Made by a program: the position numbers and the translations under genes
Shown: positions 24,797 through 34,449 of the stretch, piece by piece
Layout: the number at the start of each line of letters is the position of its first letter
Position numbering within the stretch: position 1 is the stretch's first letter
Notes under the pieces: model-generated
Seen by the model: the letters and a program-made list of their open reading frames with translations, nothing else
Databases searched by the model: none
Told to the model about the DNA's origin: nothing
Source of the DNA: Desulfobaccales bacterium
GTDB taxonomy: Bacteria > Desulfobacterota > Desulfobaccia > Desulfobaccales > 0-14-0-80-60-11
Length of the DNA: 64,000 nt
NCBI GenBank assembly: GCA_037481655.1
Contig: JBBFLF010000013.1
Coordinates: 1 to 64,000 of the forward strand
Direction: 5' to 3'

Positions 24797-25051
24797 GCAT
24801 CTCCCTCAAAAAGGAATCCAATCCCCTTCTTCCAAGACCCATACCTAGCCTCTCAGCCCTTGTTTTGCCGAAATATTTTAAGACTGTGGCAGACAGCTTA
24901 GGGCCAGGGAGTGTTGCCCCCTATCCCATCTCCCGGACACATTTTTTCAGTCCTTAAAGCCTTGGCCCCGATGCCCCGAAATCAGAGGGGGTGGGAGGGG
25001 AGAGGGGAGGGCGGAGGCACTTAGTCCCCGCCTCTTCCCTCACAAATCAAC

Positions 25052-26341
25052 TTAGCCACGGTCCATGTGCAGACGCAGGAAATGGGTGGCGCAGGAGATG
25101 CAGGGGTCATAATTGCGCACCGTCTGCTCCAGCCGCCAGGTGAGCTCCTCCTGGGGCAGGTCCAGGTGCCGTTCGGCCACCTCCCTGAGGTCCTCCTCCA
25201 GGCGCTTCTGGTTCTGGGAGGTGGGCGGCACGATCTTGGCGGCGGAAATAAGCCCCCCGGCATCCAGCTCGTAACGGTGGTACAGGAGCCCCCGGGGGGC
25301 CTCGGTGGCGGCCATGCCCACTGCCGCCCTCGGGGTCACGGCCACCGCCGGCAGCTCCGGCTCTTCATAGGCCATCACCAGCCGCAGGGCCTCCTCCGCG
25401 GCATAGAGCATCTCCACGGCCCGCACCAGGATGCTCTTGAAGGGGTTCGTCTCCGGGAGGGTGAGGCCCGCCTCCCGGGCCGCCGCCTGGGCCGTGGGGC
25501 TGAGCCGGGCGAAGTTGAGATTGTAGCGGGCCAGCGGCCCCACCAGATACGCCCCCCGGGCTTTCAGCCGGGAGTGCAGAGCGTGGGTGTGGGGGAGCTG
25601 CTCCTCCATGAAATGCTCTTCATAGGCCGTCACCGGAATGTCCAAGCCCCGACTGGAGGCCACCCGGCCCTCGTTCATGGGGTATTCCCCGGGGTGGGAG
25701 AGGGCGACGAACTCATAGTCCGGGGCGAAATCCGGAAACTCGAAGCCCGCCACCCAGCGCAGGGCGGCCTGGGCGGCCTCCATGGCCTGCTTGAGGTCCT
25801 CGGCCAAGGGCAGCAGCTCCTCCCGGCGGGGCGCCCGGTAAAAGCCGCCTACCCGCACATTCACCGGGTGGGTCTCCCGGCCGCTCAGGCGGCTCACCAC
25901 CACGTTCCCCACCCGTTTGAGGAGCTGCCCCAGCCGGAGTTTGTCCGGCTGCTGCCGGGCCAGGGCCAGGGCGTCAGGCAGCCCCAGGAAATCCGGGGCG
26001 TGGAGGAAAAAGACATGCAGGGCATGGGAGGCCAGCCACTCACCGCAATAGAGCAGACGCCGGAGCTCCCGTACGGGCCGGGGCACCTCCACCCCTAGGG
26101 CGGCCTCCAGGGCGTGCACCGCGCTCATCTGGTAGGCCACCGGGCAAATGCCGCAGATGCGGGCGGTGAGATCCGGGGCCTCCCTAAAGTCCCGACCCCG
26201 AAGAAAAGCCTCGAAAAACCGGGGCGGCTCAAAGATAGCAAACTCCGCCACCATCACCCGGCCGTCTCTGACCTTCAGAACCAGCCGGGCCTCCCCCTCC
26301 ACCCGGGCAAGGTAATCAACCTGGACGCGGCGGCTCTTCAT
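25052..26341 (-). CDS. hydA: [NiFe] hydrogenase large subunit, group 3b (sulfhydrogenase alpha)
   Basis: 429-aa catalytic subunit from ATG 26341. The Ni-Fe ligands are present: RICGICP near residue 60 and DPCISCATH near the C-terminus. A short tail (FLRLHMDRG) after the His would be removed by the maturation endopeptidase. Fewer residues between the motifs than in membrane uptake enzymes, and the gene order, mark the cytoplasmic NAD(P)-linked group 3b. It reversibly couples H2 to NAD(P)H through the other subunits. Last gene of hydB-cNMP-hydG-hydD-hydA; overlaps hydD by 26 nt. No hydrogenase maturation genes are nearby. Confidence 0.93.
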   Translation of the reverse strand: MKSRRVQVDYLARVEGEARLVLKVRDGRVMVAEFAIFEPPRFFEAFLRGRDFREAPDLTARICGICPVAYQMSAVHALEAALGVEVPRPVRELRRLLYCGEWLASHALHVFFLHAPDFLGLPDALALARQQPDKLRLGQLLKRVGNVVVSRLSGRETHPVNVRVGGFYRAPRREELLPLAEDLKQAMEAAQAALRWVAGFEFPDFAPDYEFVALSHPGEYPMNEGRVASSRGLDIPVTAYEEHFMEEQLPHTHALHSRLKARGAYLVGPLARYNLNFARLSPTAQAAAREAGLTLPETNPFKSILVRAVEMLYAAEEALRLVMAYEEPELPAVAVTPRAAVGMAATEAPRGLLYHRYELDAGGLISAAKIVPPTSQNQKRLEEDLREVAERHLDLPQEELTWRLEQTVRNYDPCISCATHFLRLHMDRG

Positions 26342-27110
26342 GGGCCTCGCTCTCCAGCCGGAAGGCCGGCGCATTGGCGTAAAACAAACGGAAAGCCCGC
26401 ACCAGCTCCGCTTCCTTGGCCCCCAGGCGCTCCGTGAACCACCGGGCCAAGGACGAGGTCTTGGGGGTCTCCTTGGGGCCGAAGCAGCCGTAGCAGGGGC
26501 GGTGCCAGCCCGGGCACAGGGCGCCGCAGCCTGCCTGGGTCACGGGCCCGAGACACGGTAGGCCCCGGGAGACCAGCACGCAGATGTGCCCGGCCCGCTT
26601 GCACTCCAGGCAGACGCTGGCCGGGGTCCGGGGCGGAGGGGCCCCGTGCAGGCAGGCAGCCACCGCGGCCACCACCTGGGCCCGATTGGGCGGGCAGCCT
26701 TGCAGCTCCAGATCCACCGGCACATGCTGGGAGATGGGGGTGGATTCCGCCAGCACCGGGATGAGCTCCGGCCGCTCGTAGACCAGCCGGGCGTAATCCT
26801 CCACCGCGGTGAAATTGCGCAGTGCCTGGATGCCCCCGGAGGTGGCGCAGGTGCCGAAGGCAATGAGCACCTTGGAGAGGCGCCGCACCCTTTGCACCTG
26901 CTCCAGGTGTTCCGGCAGGCTCACCGAGCCCTCCACCAGGGAGATGTCGTAGGGTCCAGGAACTCGGCGGCGGGAGGCCTCGGGGAAATAGGCGATCTCC
27001 ACGCATTCCGCCAGCTCCAGGAGCTCGTCCTCCAGATAGAGCAGCGAGAGCTGGCAGCCGTCACAGGAGGTGAATTTCCACACCGCCAGCTTGGGTTTTT
27101 TCTTGGGCAT
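26316..27110 (-). CDS. hydD: [NiFe] hydrogenase small subunit, group 3b (sulfhydrogenase delta)
   Basis: 264 aa from ATG 27110; the open frame upstream to 27212 runs through the hairpin repeat and is discarded. Proximal cluster: KFTSCDGCQLSLL, with GTCATSGG and the LQGCPP ligand. Further Cys-rich motifs CLECKRAGHICVLV and CGALCPGWHRPCYGCFGP carry the additional Fe-S clusters. No twin-arginine signal, consistent with a cytoplasmic complex. Its start follows the 125-nt gap that contains hairpin repeat copy 6, which may lower transcription between hydG and hydD or tune mRNA stability. Confidence 0.93.
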   Translation of the reverse strand: MPKKKPKLAVWKFTSCDGCQLSLLYLEDELLELAECVEIAYFPEASRRRVPGPYDISLVEGSVSLPEHLEQVQRVRRLSKVLIAFGTCATSGGIQALRNFTAVEDYARLVYERPELIPVLAESTPISQHVPVDLELQGCPPNRAQVVAAVAACLHGAPPPRTPASVCLECKRAGHICVLVSRGLPCLGPVTQAGCGALCPGWHRPCYGCFGPKETPKTSSLARWFTERLGAKEAELVRAFRLFYANAPAFRLESEAHEEPPRPG

Positions 27111-27156
27111 GGCAGCTTCTTCCCGGCGGCCTGCCAGGTGGCCACCGGTCAACTCA

Positions 27157-27210
27157 TTTAAGGGGTTGGGAGAGGGGGCAGGGGTCGGCGATCCCTGGCC
27201 CCCTCTCCCC
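27157..27210. repeat. GC-rich hairpin repeat, copy 6 (within the hydrogenase operon)
   Basis: A short TTTAAGGGGTTGGGAG lead-in, then GGGAGAGGGGGCAGGG and CCCTGGCCCCCTCTCCC arms around a 9-nt loop. This is the only copy lying between two genes of what should be a single operon (hydG and hydD). Confidence 0.78.
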
Positions 27211-27235
27211 AAAACTCTCTTTCAGATCATACAGA

Positions 27236-28090
27236 TCATAACTCCCGGAGCTGGAGCCATTTCTTTACGCGGGCGTAGGAGAAGACCGGGCCGTCCTTGC
27301 AGACAAAGACCGGCCCCAGCTGGCAATGGCCGCACAGCCCCAGGCCGCACTGCATGTTGCGCTCCAAAGAGACAAAAATGTGCTCTTCCGGCACCCCCCG
27401 GGCCAGGAGCTCCGCCACCGTGAAGCGCATCATCACGCCCGGGCCGCACACCAGGGCGCTGGTGTAGGGCGGGTCGAAGCGGGCATGGGAGATGAGGGTG
27501 GTGACCACCCCCACCGGGCCCCGCCACTCCGGGCCGGCGGCATCCACGGTGACATGCACCCGAAGGTCGAAGCGCCCCCGCCAGCGGGAAAGCTCCTCCG
27601 GGTAAAGCAGATCCTGGGGACTGCGGCTGCCGTAGATGATCTCCACCGCGCCGAACTCCAGGCGTCGGGCCAGCACCCCATACACGGCGGGCCTCAGAGG
27701 TGCCAGCCCCAGGCCGCCGGCGATGATGAGGAGGTCCCGCCCTGCCTGCTCCGCCACCGGCCAGGCAGTGCCGAAAGGGCCCCTGACCCCCAGTGTCTCC
27801 CCGGGCTTCAGGCGACACAGGGCCCGGGTCACCGGCCCCACCGCCCGGATGGTGTGGATCAGGCGCCGGGGCTCTCCGGGGTCGCCGCTGATGGAGATGG
27901 GCACCTCCCCCGCTCCCGGGACACTCAGCATGTTGAACTGCCCCGGCGCAAAGGCAAAGCCCCTTTCCCCGGGATCCAGGGTGAGGGTGACGGTATCCGC
28001 CGTCTCCCGGCGCCGCTGCAATACCATCAGGAGAGCCGGGACCATGGGGTCGGTCGCTTTCCGGGGCGGTGGGCGGTGCTCAGAGGCCAT
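27236..28090 (-). CDS. hydG: Sulfhydrogenase gamma subunit: FAD/NAD(P)-binding, 2Fe-2S
   Basis: 284-aa electron-transfer subunit linking the hydrogenase to NAD(P)H. The FAD domain has FAPGQFNMLSVPGAGEVPIS. The nucleotide domain has DLLIIAGGLGLAPLRPAV and VCGPGVMMRF. The C-terminal 2Fe-2S site is MQCGLGLCGHCQLG followed by FVCKDGPVFSY, in the style of dihydroorotate dehydrogenase PyrK and anaerobic sulfite reductase B. It overlaps the cNMP-binding gene by 11 nt. ATG 28090 lacks an obvious ribosome site; an internal ATG 45 nt later is the alternative. Not related to the [FeFe] maturase also called HydG. Confidence 0.92.
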   Translation of the reverse strand: MASEHRPPPRKATDPMVPALLMVLQRRRETADTVTLTLDPGERGFAFAPGQFNMLSVPGAGEVPISISGDPGEPRRLIHTIRAVGPVTRALCRLKPGETLGVRGPFGTAWPVAEQAGRDLLIIAGGLGLAPLRPAVYGVLARRLEFGAVEIIYGSRSPQDLLYPEELSRWRGRFDLRVHVTVDAAGPEWRGPVGVVTTLISHARFDPPYTSALVCGPGVMMRFTVAELLARGVPEEHIFVSLERNMQCGLGLCGHCQLGPVFVCKDGPVFSYARVKKWLQLREL

Positions 28091-28538
28091 GGAGGAGATT
28101 CACCACCTGGCGCTTCATGGAGGCAAAGTGCCGGGCCATGCCCTGGGTGAAGCGCTTGAGAAGCTGATACCCCAGCAGGGGGTCCTCGTCCAGAAGCCGG
28201 TTGAGGCACTCCAGGGGCAGGACAATGGCCCGGGTCAGCTCCAGAGCCCGGGCGTCCACCACCCACAGGGCATGGGGCTCCAGCCCCAGCCAGCCCAGGA
28301 AATCCCCGGCCTCCCGGGTCTGGATGAGGAGGGGGCCCCGCCGGGCGGTGAAGATCTCCAGGGCCACCCGGCCGCTCCGGATCAGGAAAAATTCCTGGAT
28401 TTCCTCGCCCTCCCGCACCAGGAACTCGTCCGCGGCGAATTGCCGTTCCACCGCGCAGGCGGCCAGCCGGGATACTTGTCCCGGCGCCAGCTCGCGGCAG
28501 AAGGGGTGGGCACTCACCAGGGGCTCCAGCCTTGCCAT
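28080..28538 (-). CDS. Cyclic-nucleotide-binding domain protein in the hydrogenase operon
   Basis: 152 aa from ATG 28538 (AGGGAG eight nt upstream). A single Crp-type beta-barrel: [21 protein letters not shown], then [16 protein letters not shown], then a C-helix. It has no helix-turn-helix, so it is not a DNA-binding regulator. The phosphate-binding cassette consensus (RAAT-like) is not obvious, so cyclic nucleotide binding is doubtful. It sits 4 nt after hydB and overlaps hydG, and similar genes occur at this spot in other bacterial group 3b operons. It may modulate or help assemble the complex. Confidence 0.85.
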   Translation of the reverse strand: MARLEPLVSAHPFCRELAPGQVSRLAACAVERQFAADEFLVREGEEIQEFFLIRSGRVALEIFTARRGPLLIQTREAGDFLGWLGLEPHALWVVDARALELTRAIVLPLECLNRLLDEDPLLGYQLLKRFTQGMARHFASMKRQVVNLLHGL

Positions 28539-28542
28539 GGCG

Positions 28543-29682
28543 TTACTCCCTCTTTGCCGGCGGCGTCTCCGGCCTTCGCAAAGCCGCCACTTCAGCGGTG
28601 AGGTCAATCCCCACCGGGCACCAGGTGATGCAGCGGCCGCAGCCCACGCACCCGAGGCAGCTGAACTGGTCCTGCCAGGTGGCCAGCTTGTGGGTCAGCC
28701 ACTGGCGGTAGCGGGCCCGGGGGGTGGCCCTGACACTGCCGCCGTGGATGTAAGAATGGGCCACGGTGAAGCAGACATCCTGCACCCGCCGGCGGCTGGC
28801 CTGATCTCCCCTCAAGTTGATGCTGTCCTCCAGGTGGTGACAGAAACAGGTGGGGCAGACCATGGCGCAGTTGCCGCAGGTGAGGCAGCGGGCCGCCACC
28901 TCGGCCCAGTGCCGGTGCTCGTAATTTTCGTACAGGTGCTCTTGGAGACCCGCCACCGTTAGCTGCCGGCCCATACGGCCGGCCGCGGCCGCCAGCGCCT
29001 GGGCGGCGGCCTCCGCTTCCCCCCTGGTGGCCTCCCGGTGCGGCACTTTCTCCATGAGGCGGCGGCCCGCGGCAGTGCCCATCTCCACCAAGAACCAGTG
29101 GCCCTCATGGGTGAACATTTCCGTCAGGGCCAGATCAAAGCCCCCCTGGGCCCGGGGCCCGGTCCCCATGGAGGCGCAGAAGCAGGTGCCCCCGGGTCGG
29201 GTGCAGTTCACCGCCACCACAAAGGCGGCCTCCCGGCGGGCCTGATAGTATGGCTCCACATAAGGCCCCTTCAGGAAGATGCGGTCCAGGACCCCCAGGG
29301 CCGCCAGGTCGCAGGGGCGCACGCCGATGAGGGCCACCGGCGGCAGGTCCTCTGAGGGGAGGGCGATCTCCCAGCCGCCGGCAGTCCGGGTTGCCTCCCA
29401 CATAAGCCGGCTCGACGGGAAGAAGACCGGCTTCCAGGAATGCTGCCCCACCGGATAGCCGAAAAGCTCCGCATCCCCCCGAAAGACCAGGCGGAAGGTC
29501 CCCGCCTCCTGCTCCATGCCCAGGCCCCGGGGCAGGTCCGCCGCGCCGGAGATCTCCCGGTGCCCGAAATCGCCCTGAACCACAGACGGCCCCAGGAGGG
29601 CATAGCCTTGGCGCCGCAGCTCCGCCAGCAGGGCCGCGAAACCTTCAGGAGTGAGGGTCAGGGCAGGGAAAGGGCCGCTCAT
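28543..29682 (-). CDS. hydB: Sulfhydrogenase beta subunit: 4Fe-4S dicluster protein
   Basis: About 379 aa from ATG 29682; the open frame runs on to 29745 but crosses a likely sigma-54 promoter. It is homologous to anaerobic sulfite reductase subunit A. N-terminal domain with [29 protein letters not shown]-type segment around residues 85-115. Two cluster motifs near the C-terminus: [17 protein letters not shown] and [20 protein letters not shown]. It passes electrons between HydG and the hydrogenase core. First gene of the operon. No strong ribosome site is seen before the chosen start. Confidence 0.9.
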   Translation of the reverse strand: MSGPFPALTLTPEGFAALLAELRRQGYALLGPSVVQGDFGHREISGAADLPRGLGMEQEAGTFRLVFRGDAELFGYPVGQHSWKPVFFPSSRLMWEATRTAGGWEIALPSEDLPPVALIGVRPCDLAALGVLDRIFLKGPYVEPYYQARREAAFVVAVNCTRPGGTCFCASMGTGPRAQGGFDLALTEMFTHEGHWFLVEMGTAAGRRLMEKVPHREATRGEAEAAAQALAAAAGRMGRQLTVAGLQEHLYENYEHRHWAEVAARCLTCGNCAMVCPTCFCHHLEDSINLRGDQASRRRVQDVCFTVAHSYIHGGSVRATPRARYRQWLTHKLATWQDQFSCLGCVGCGRCITWCPVGIDLTAEVAALRRPETPPAKRE

Positions 29683-29740
29683 TAACAGATGTGGGTCGAC
29701 TTTGGATTTTCCCTGGATTGTGGCATGGGCGGCCGGGAAG

Positions 29741-29755
29741 TGCAAGGGGAACGCC
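29741..29755 (-). promoter_or_regulatory. Possible sigma-54 promoter of the hydrogenase operon
   Basis: Minus strand GGC-N9-TTGCA (GGC at 29755-29753, TTGCA at 29745-29741): the GG and GC dinucleotides have the required 10-nt spacing, but the -24 element (CGGCGT) departs from TGGCAC. About 60 nt before the hydB ATG. Confidence 0.42.
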
Positions 29756-29801
29756 GTGGACGTTTGGGCCGCGATTAGGCCCGGGTCCTCAGGAAAGGAG
29801 G

Positions 29802-29827
29802 GGGCGGGGGATGATTTTCCCCCGCCC
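29802..29827 (-). terminator. Stem-loop after the porin gene
   Basis: 9-bp GC stem GGGCGGGGG/CCCCCGCCC with an 8-nt loop, 9 nt past the porin stop at 29836. No U-run follows, so it is a candidate terminator or mRNA-protecting hairpin only. Confidence 0.5.
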
Positions 29828-29835
29828 GGTGTGGT

Positions 29836-30699
29836 TCAGAAGGAGGCGGCGATCCCCACTCCGCCGACGATATGGTTGTGGGTGCGGTCCCAGGAGAGGT
29901 TGCGGATGACAAAGGTGGAGTCGCCCCCCAAGGCATACCAATACTGGATCTTGGGGGAGATCTTCACATGTTTCCCCACCGGGAAATTGAGGCTGGCAGA
30001 GATGAGCCCGGCGTTGAAATCCCGGTAGTAGCCGCCGTCCTGGGTGGGGAAGGCGGCCCGGTCATTGGAGAGCACCGCGCTCCAGGCGGCCAGCAGGTCC
30101 AGGCTGGCGCCGGCAAAGGGCAGGTTGAAGCTCCGGCTGATGGACCACTGCAGATACCAGCCCGGCAGATGGGAGACCTCCCGGTAGGCGGTGAAGGCCA
30201 CGTCAAACCAGGGGAATTTGTAAGAGAAGCCCCCGAAGATCTCAAAGGAATCGTCCAGGGCGCTGTTGCCGTCCAGGGCGTAGTAGATCACCCCGGCGGT
30301 GAGGGTGAAATTCTTCAGGACCTCCCGGCTGTAGGACAGGGTGAAGTCCGTTTCGTTCCACTTGGGGTTGTTGCGGTTGGGCGAATGGATGCCATAAGGA
30401 TTGCGTTCATTGGTGTCAAAGTTGGCCCAGATGTTGGCGGACAGGCCCTTGTAGCTCACGGTGAAGCTGGGCTGGATAACGGCGCTGTCCCGGCTGAAGG
30501 CGATCCCCCGGAAGATGTACTGACTGAGAATATCCACCCCCACCGACACCTCCACCTTGTCGGCGGCCGGGGCAGCGGCTGCCTCTCCTGGGACAGCCTG
30601 CCCTGCCGGCGGATCCTCGGAACGTCCCGGGAGCGGGCAGAGGCCAAGAATCAGGCACATGATCGCAGTGACGAGAAAACTATAAGTTCTGGGTCGCAT
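29836..30699 (-). CDS. TorF-family-like putative porin
   Basis: 287-aa exported protein. A signal peptide (about 1-27, hydrophobic VTAIMCLILGLCPLPG) is followed by an Ala/Pro-rich linker. From about residue 48 the sequence alternates in beta-strand style with aromatic girdles, e.g. VEVSVGVDILSQYIFRGIAF and FDVAFTAYREVSHLPGWYL, and ends in Phe (GGVGIAASF), the outer-membrane beta-barrel C-terminal signature. It lies downstream of amt-glnB, so it may pass ammonium or small nitrogen compounds through the outer membrane; that is inference. A 37-bp direct repeat separates it from glnB. Confidence 0.8.
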   Translation of the reverse strand: MRPRTYSFLVTAIMCLILGLCPLPGRSEDPPAGQAVPGEAAAAPAADKVEVSVGVDILSQYIFRGIAFSRDSAVIQPSFTVSYKGLSANIWANFDTNERNPYGIHSPNRNNPKWNETDFTLSYSREVLKNFTLTAGVIYYALDGNSALDDSFEIFGGFSYKFPWFDVAFTAYREVSHLPGWYLQWSISRSFNLPFAGASLDLLAAWSAVLSNDRAAFPTQDGGYYRDFNAGLISASLNFPVGKHVKISPKIQYWYALGGDSTFVIRNLSWDRTHNHIVGGVGIAASF

Positions 30700-30716
30700 C
30701 GGTTATCCCCCTTATC

Positions 30717-30825
30717 CCCGAAGTTGTGAGGCCGGAGGGATCAGCGCAGGTCCTCGCGGTGGTCAATCATGAAGGTCTGCAAATCCATCCCGAATTTGTG
30801 AGGCTGGAGGGATCAGCGCAGGTCC
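30717..30825. repeat. 37-bp direct repeat between glnB and the porin gene
   Basis: Copies at 30717-30753 and 30789-30825 differ at two positions (CCCGAA(G/T)TTGTGAGGC...). Unit length is 72 bp. On the minus strand a 15-codon ORF (30788-30741, MDLQTFMIDHREDLR) spans the gap and ends in copy one; it has no convincing ribosome site. A tandem duplication with partial decay is likely. Confidence 0.75.
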
Positions 30826-30843
30826 CCTCCGGCCACGGTGGTC

Positions 30844-32423
<1,580 letters not shown>

Positions 32424-32482
32424 GATGGTGCTCCCCTCCTTACCTGTGGGAAATGAAAAATGAATTCTTGCCCCACAGGAGA

Positions 32483-32498
32483 AGCAAGGGGAGTGCCA
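32483..32498 (-). promoter_or_regulatory. Sigma-54 promoter of amt-glnK
   Basis: Minus strand TGGCAC (32498-32493), 5-nt spacer, TTGCT (32487-32483): a perfect -24/-12 element, 60 nt before the amt start. Implies an NtrC-type activator. Confidence 0.85.
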
Positions 32499-32550
32499 GA
32501 AAAAAATATAGTTATATCAGGGAGATAAAATGAGGGAGGGTGGGGAATAA

Positions 32551-32598
32551 TTTACAATAATGTTTTTATTAAAAATTTAAGTGATTCATAATTGTAAA
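32551..32598. promoter_or_regulatory. Inverted repeat upstream of the amt promoter (possible enhancer)
   Basis: TTTACAATAATG (32551-32562) and CATAATTGTAAA (32587-32598) form an 11-of-12 inverted repeat with a 24-nt gap, 53-100 nt upstream of the -24 box in an AT-rich gap. It does not match the enteric NtrC site, so another enhancer-binding protein or IHF bending is possible. Confidence 0.45.
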
Positions 32599-32652
32599 TA
32601 TTTTTTCATTGACAATTATGTTCAGCAAATCTCTGGCGGCCCAGCCAGGCAC

Positions 32653-33867
32653 TCAGCCGGCCAAGACCTCCTTGACCGCGGTGATCACCCGCTCCTGCTC
32701 CGCCTCAGTCAGGTCAGGAAAGAGCGGCAAAATGACGGCATGATCCTGCAGGTATTCGCTCACCGGCAAGGGAAAGCGTAAGGGCAGGTCCCGGTAGGCA
32801 CCTTCCCGGTGGGCGCACATCACCCCCCGGCGACTGTCCACCCCCTTGGCCTTGAGAGCCTCCATCACCTGGCGCTGGCTTAAGGGGCACTCAGGGGAGA
32901 GGATGATCCAGAAGGACTGCCAGTTGCTGCGGCCGTACGGGGGCTCCTGGGGCAGAAGGAGCCAGGGGTGTCCCTGTAAAGCCTCCAGATACCGGGCCGC
33001 CAGCCGCCGCCGGGCGGCGATCATCCCCGGCAGGCGCTTCAGCTGCTCCCGGCCCACCGCCCCCTGGATGTCGGTGAGGCGGTAGTTCCAGCCCACCTCC
33101 GAGTATTCCTCAAACACCACCCCGGTGGCCCGGTGGCGCTCGGCAGTGGAGAGGCTCATGGCATGGGTCCTGAGCCTCTTGATCCGCTCGATTAGCTCCG
33201 GGGGACCGGTGACCATGCCGCCGTCGCCGGTGGTGATGACCTTGCGGGGGTGAAAGCTGAAGGTGGCCAGCACGCCATGGGGCCGGCCGATGGGCTGAAA
33301 AGACGGAGAGACTTGGGATGTTAGGGGAGAAGGGCAGCAGGGTCCACTCTCCGAAGTCGCGCCGGCCACACATATTTCTGACCCTAAGGCGCAGGCGGCG
33401 TCCTCGATGACGGGCAAGCCGTGCTGCTCCGCCAAGGCCAGGATGCGGGGGAGATCGCAGGGCATCCCCAACTGATGCACCGCCAAAATGGCCTTGGTGC
33501 GGGGGGTCAGGGCTGCGGGCAGGAGCTCCGGGTTGAGGTTGCCTGTGGCCAGCTCCACATCCACAAACACCGGGGTGGCCCCCACATAGCGCACCGCATT
33601 GGCGGTGGCAATGAAGGAGTGGCTGACAGTGATGACCTCGTCTCCGGGCCCGATCCCCAGGGCCAGCAGCGCCAGATGCAACGCCGCAGTGCCGCTGGAG
33701 CAGGCCGCCGCCGCCGGCGCCCCCACCAAGGCGGCAAACTCCTCTTCAAAGGCGGCCACCTCCGGCCCCTGCACCACCCAGCCGGAGAGGATGGCCCGCC
33801 GGGCCGCGGCGGCCTCTTCTTCCCCCAGGGTGGGACGGGCCACCGGAATGAGAGTCAGGGCGCTCAC
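32653..33867 (-). CDS. DegT/DnrJ/EryC1-family aminotransferase with an insertion
   Basis: 404-aa PLP-dependent sugar aminotransferase of the ArnB/DegT class, probably making an amino sugar for surface glycans. The PLP lysine lies in FSFHPRKVITTGDGG, the phosphate-binding region is SSGTAALHLALLALGIGPGD, and PVIEDAACALGSE carries the PLP-stacking Asp. An insertion of about 30 residues (CVAGATSESGPCC to FQPIGRP) interrupts the usual GS-x-x-x-GRP stretch. Ends 9 nt from the SRPBCC gene upstream. Which sugar it acts on is not visible. Confidence 0.87.
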   Translation of the reverse strand: MSALTLIPVARPTLGEEEAAAARRAILSGWVVQGPEVAAFEEEFAALVGAPAAAACSSGTAALHLALLALGIGPGDEVITVSHSFIATANAVRYVGATPVFVDVELATGNLNPELLPAALTPRTKAILAVHQLGMPCDLPRILALAEQHGLPVIEDAACALGSEICVAGATSESGPCCPSPLTSQVSPSFQPIGRPHGVLATFSFHPRKVITTGDGGMVTGPPELIERIKRLRTHAMSLSTAERHRATGVVFEEYSEVGWNYRLTDIQGAVGREQLKRLPGMIAARRRLAARYLEALQGHPWLLLPQEPPYGRSNWQSFWIILSPECPLSQRQVMEALKAKGVDSRRGVMCAHREGAYRDLPLRFPLPVSEYLQDHAVILPLFPDLTEAEQERVITAVKEVLAG

Positions 33868-33875
33868 AGGTCACC

Positions 33876-34295
33876 TCAGGCAGAAAGCTGGCGCGCCAGG
33901 CGGGCCAGGTTGCGCCGAAACTGCTGCGTCAGCAGGGCCGCCACCTCACTTTCCGGCGCGCCCTTGGGGCCGAAAGTGGCGCTCCACTCCACCTCGCTGC
34001 GGCCGGGGCCGGATTCCCGGGCAGTGAGGCGGGCGATGCAACCCTCCAGAGGCAGTGTGGTCTCCAACACGCTATAAGTCAGAGTGCGGGCCCCCTCATC
34101 CAGGCTCTCCAGGCGCTCCACCTGGCGGCGACCCTCCTTGTCGGTGAGGGTGCGCCGGGCCCCCACGCCGCTGCCAATTAGCTTGAGCTCCGCCAGCTCC
34201 GGATACCACCTGATGATGCCGGCAAAATCCCTCAGGCGGCGCCAGACCTCCTCCACCGGCACCGGAAACTGCATCACCACACTCACCTGGCCCAT
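33876..34295 (-). CDS. SRPBCC-family protein
   Basis: 139-aa START/Bet v1-like helix-grip protein (polyketide cyclase/dehydrase-like). It begins MGQVSVVMQFPVPVEEVWRR, then FAGIIRWYPELAELKLIGSG, the typical W-x-P-E-L-x-x pattern, and ends in a long helix (VAALLTQQFRRNLARLARQL). Such proteins bind a hydrophobic ligand or act as a cyclase; no catalytic residues can be assigned. Eight nt upstream of the DegT gene, so probably one transcript, but the functional link is unclear. Confidence 0.85.
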   Translation of the reverse strand: MGQVSVVMQFPVPVEEVWRRLRDFAGIIRWYPELAELKLIGSGVGARRTLTDKEGRRQVERLESLDEGARTLTYSVLETTLPLEGCIARLTARESGPGRSEVEWSATFGPKGAPESEVAALLTQQFRRNLARLARQLSA

Positions 34296-34312
34296 AAGAA
34301 GGCCTCCATATT

Positions 34313-34446
34313 ATTGAGGGGAGGGCCGGGGGAGCGGTGGCTCCCCCGCCCTCCCCTCATACTCCCCTCCCAACCCCCTTTAAGGGGTGGGGGGAGAGGG
34401 TGTGGGAGAGGGGGCAGGGGTCTATGACCCCTGGCCCCCTCTCCCA
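34313..34446. repeat. GC-rich hairpin repeat, copy 7 (long, two-module form)
   Basis: Module one GAGGGGAGGGCCGGGGGAGC / GGCTCCCCCGCCCTCCCCTC (about 34316-34359), then CCCCTTTAAGGGG and the family hairpin TGGGAGAGGGGGCAGGGG / CCCCTGGCCCCCTCTCCCA (about 34402-34446). Nearly identical to the 15711 copy. It ends 4 nt before the ROK kinase stop. Confidence 0.82.
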
Positions 34447-34449
34447 ATC

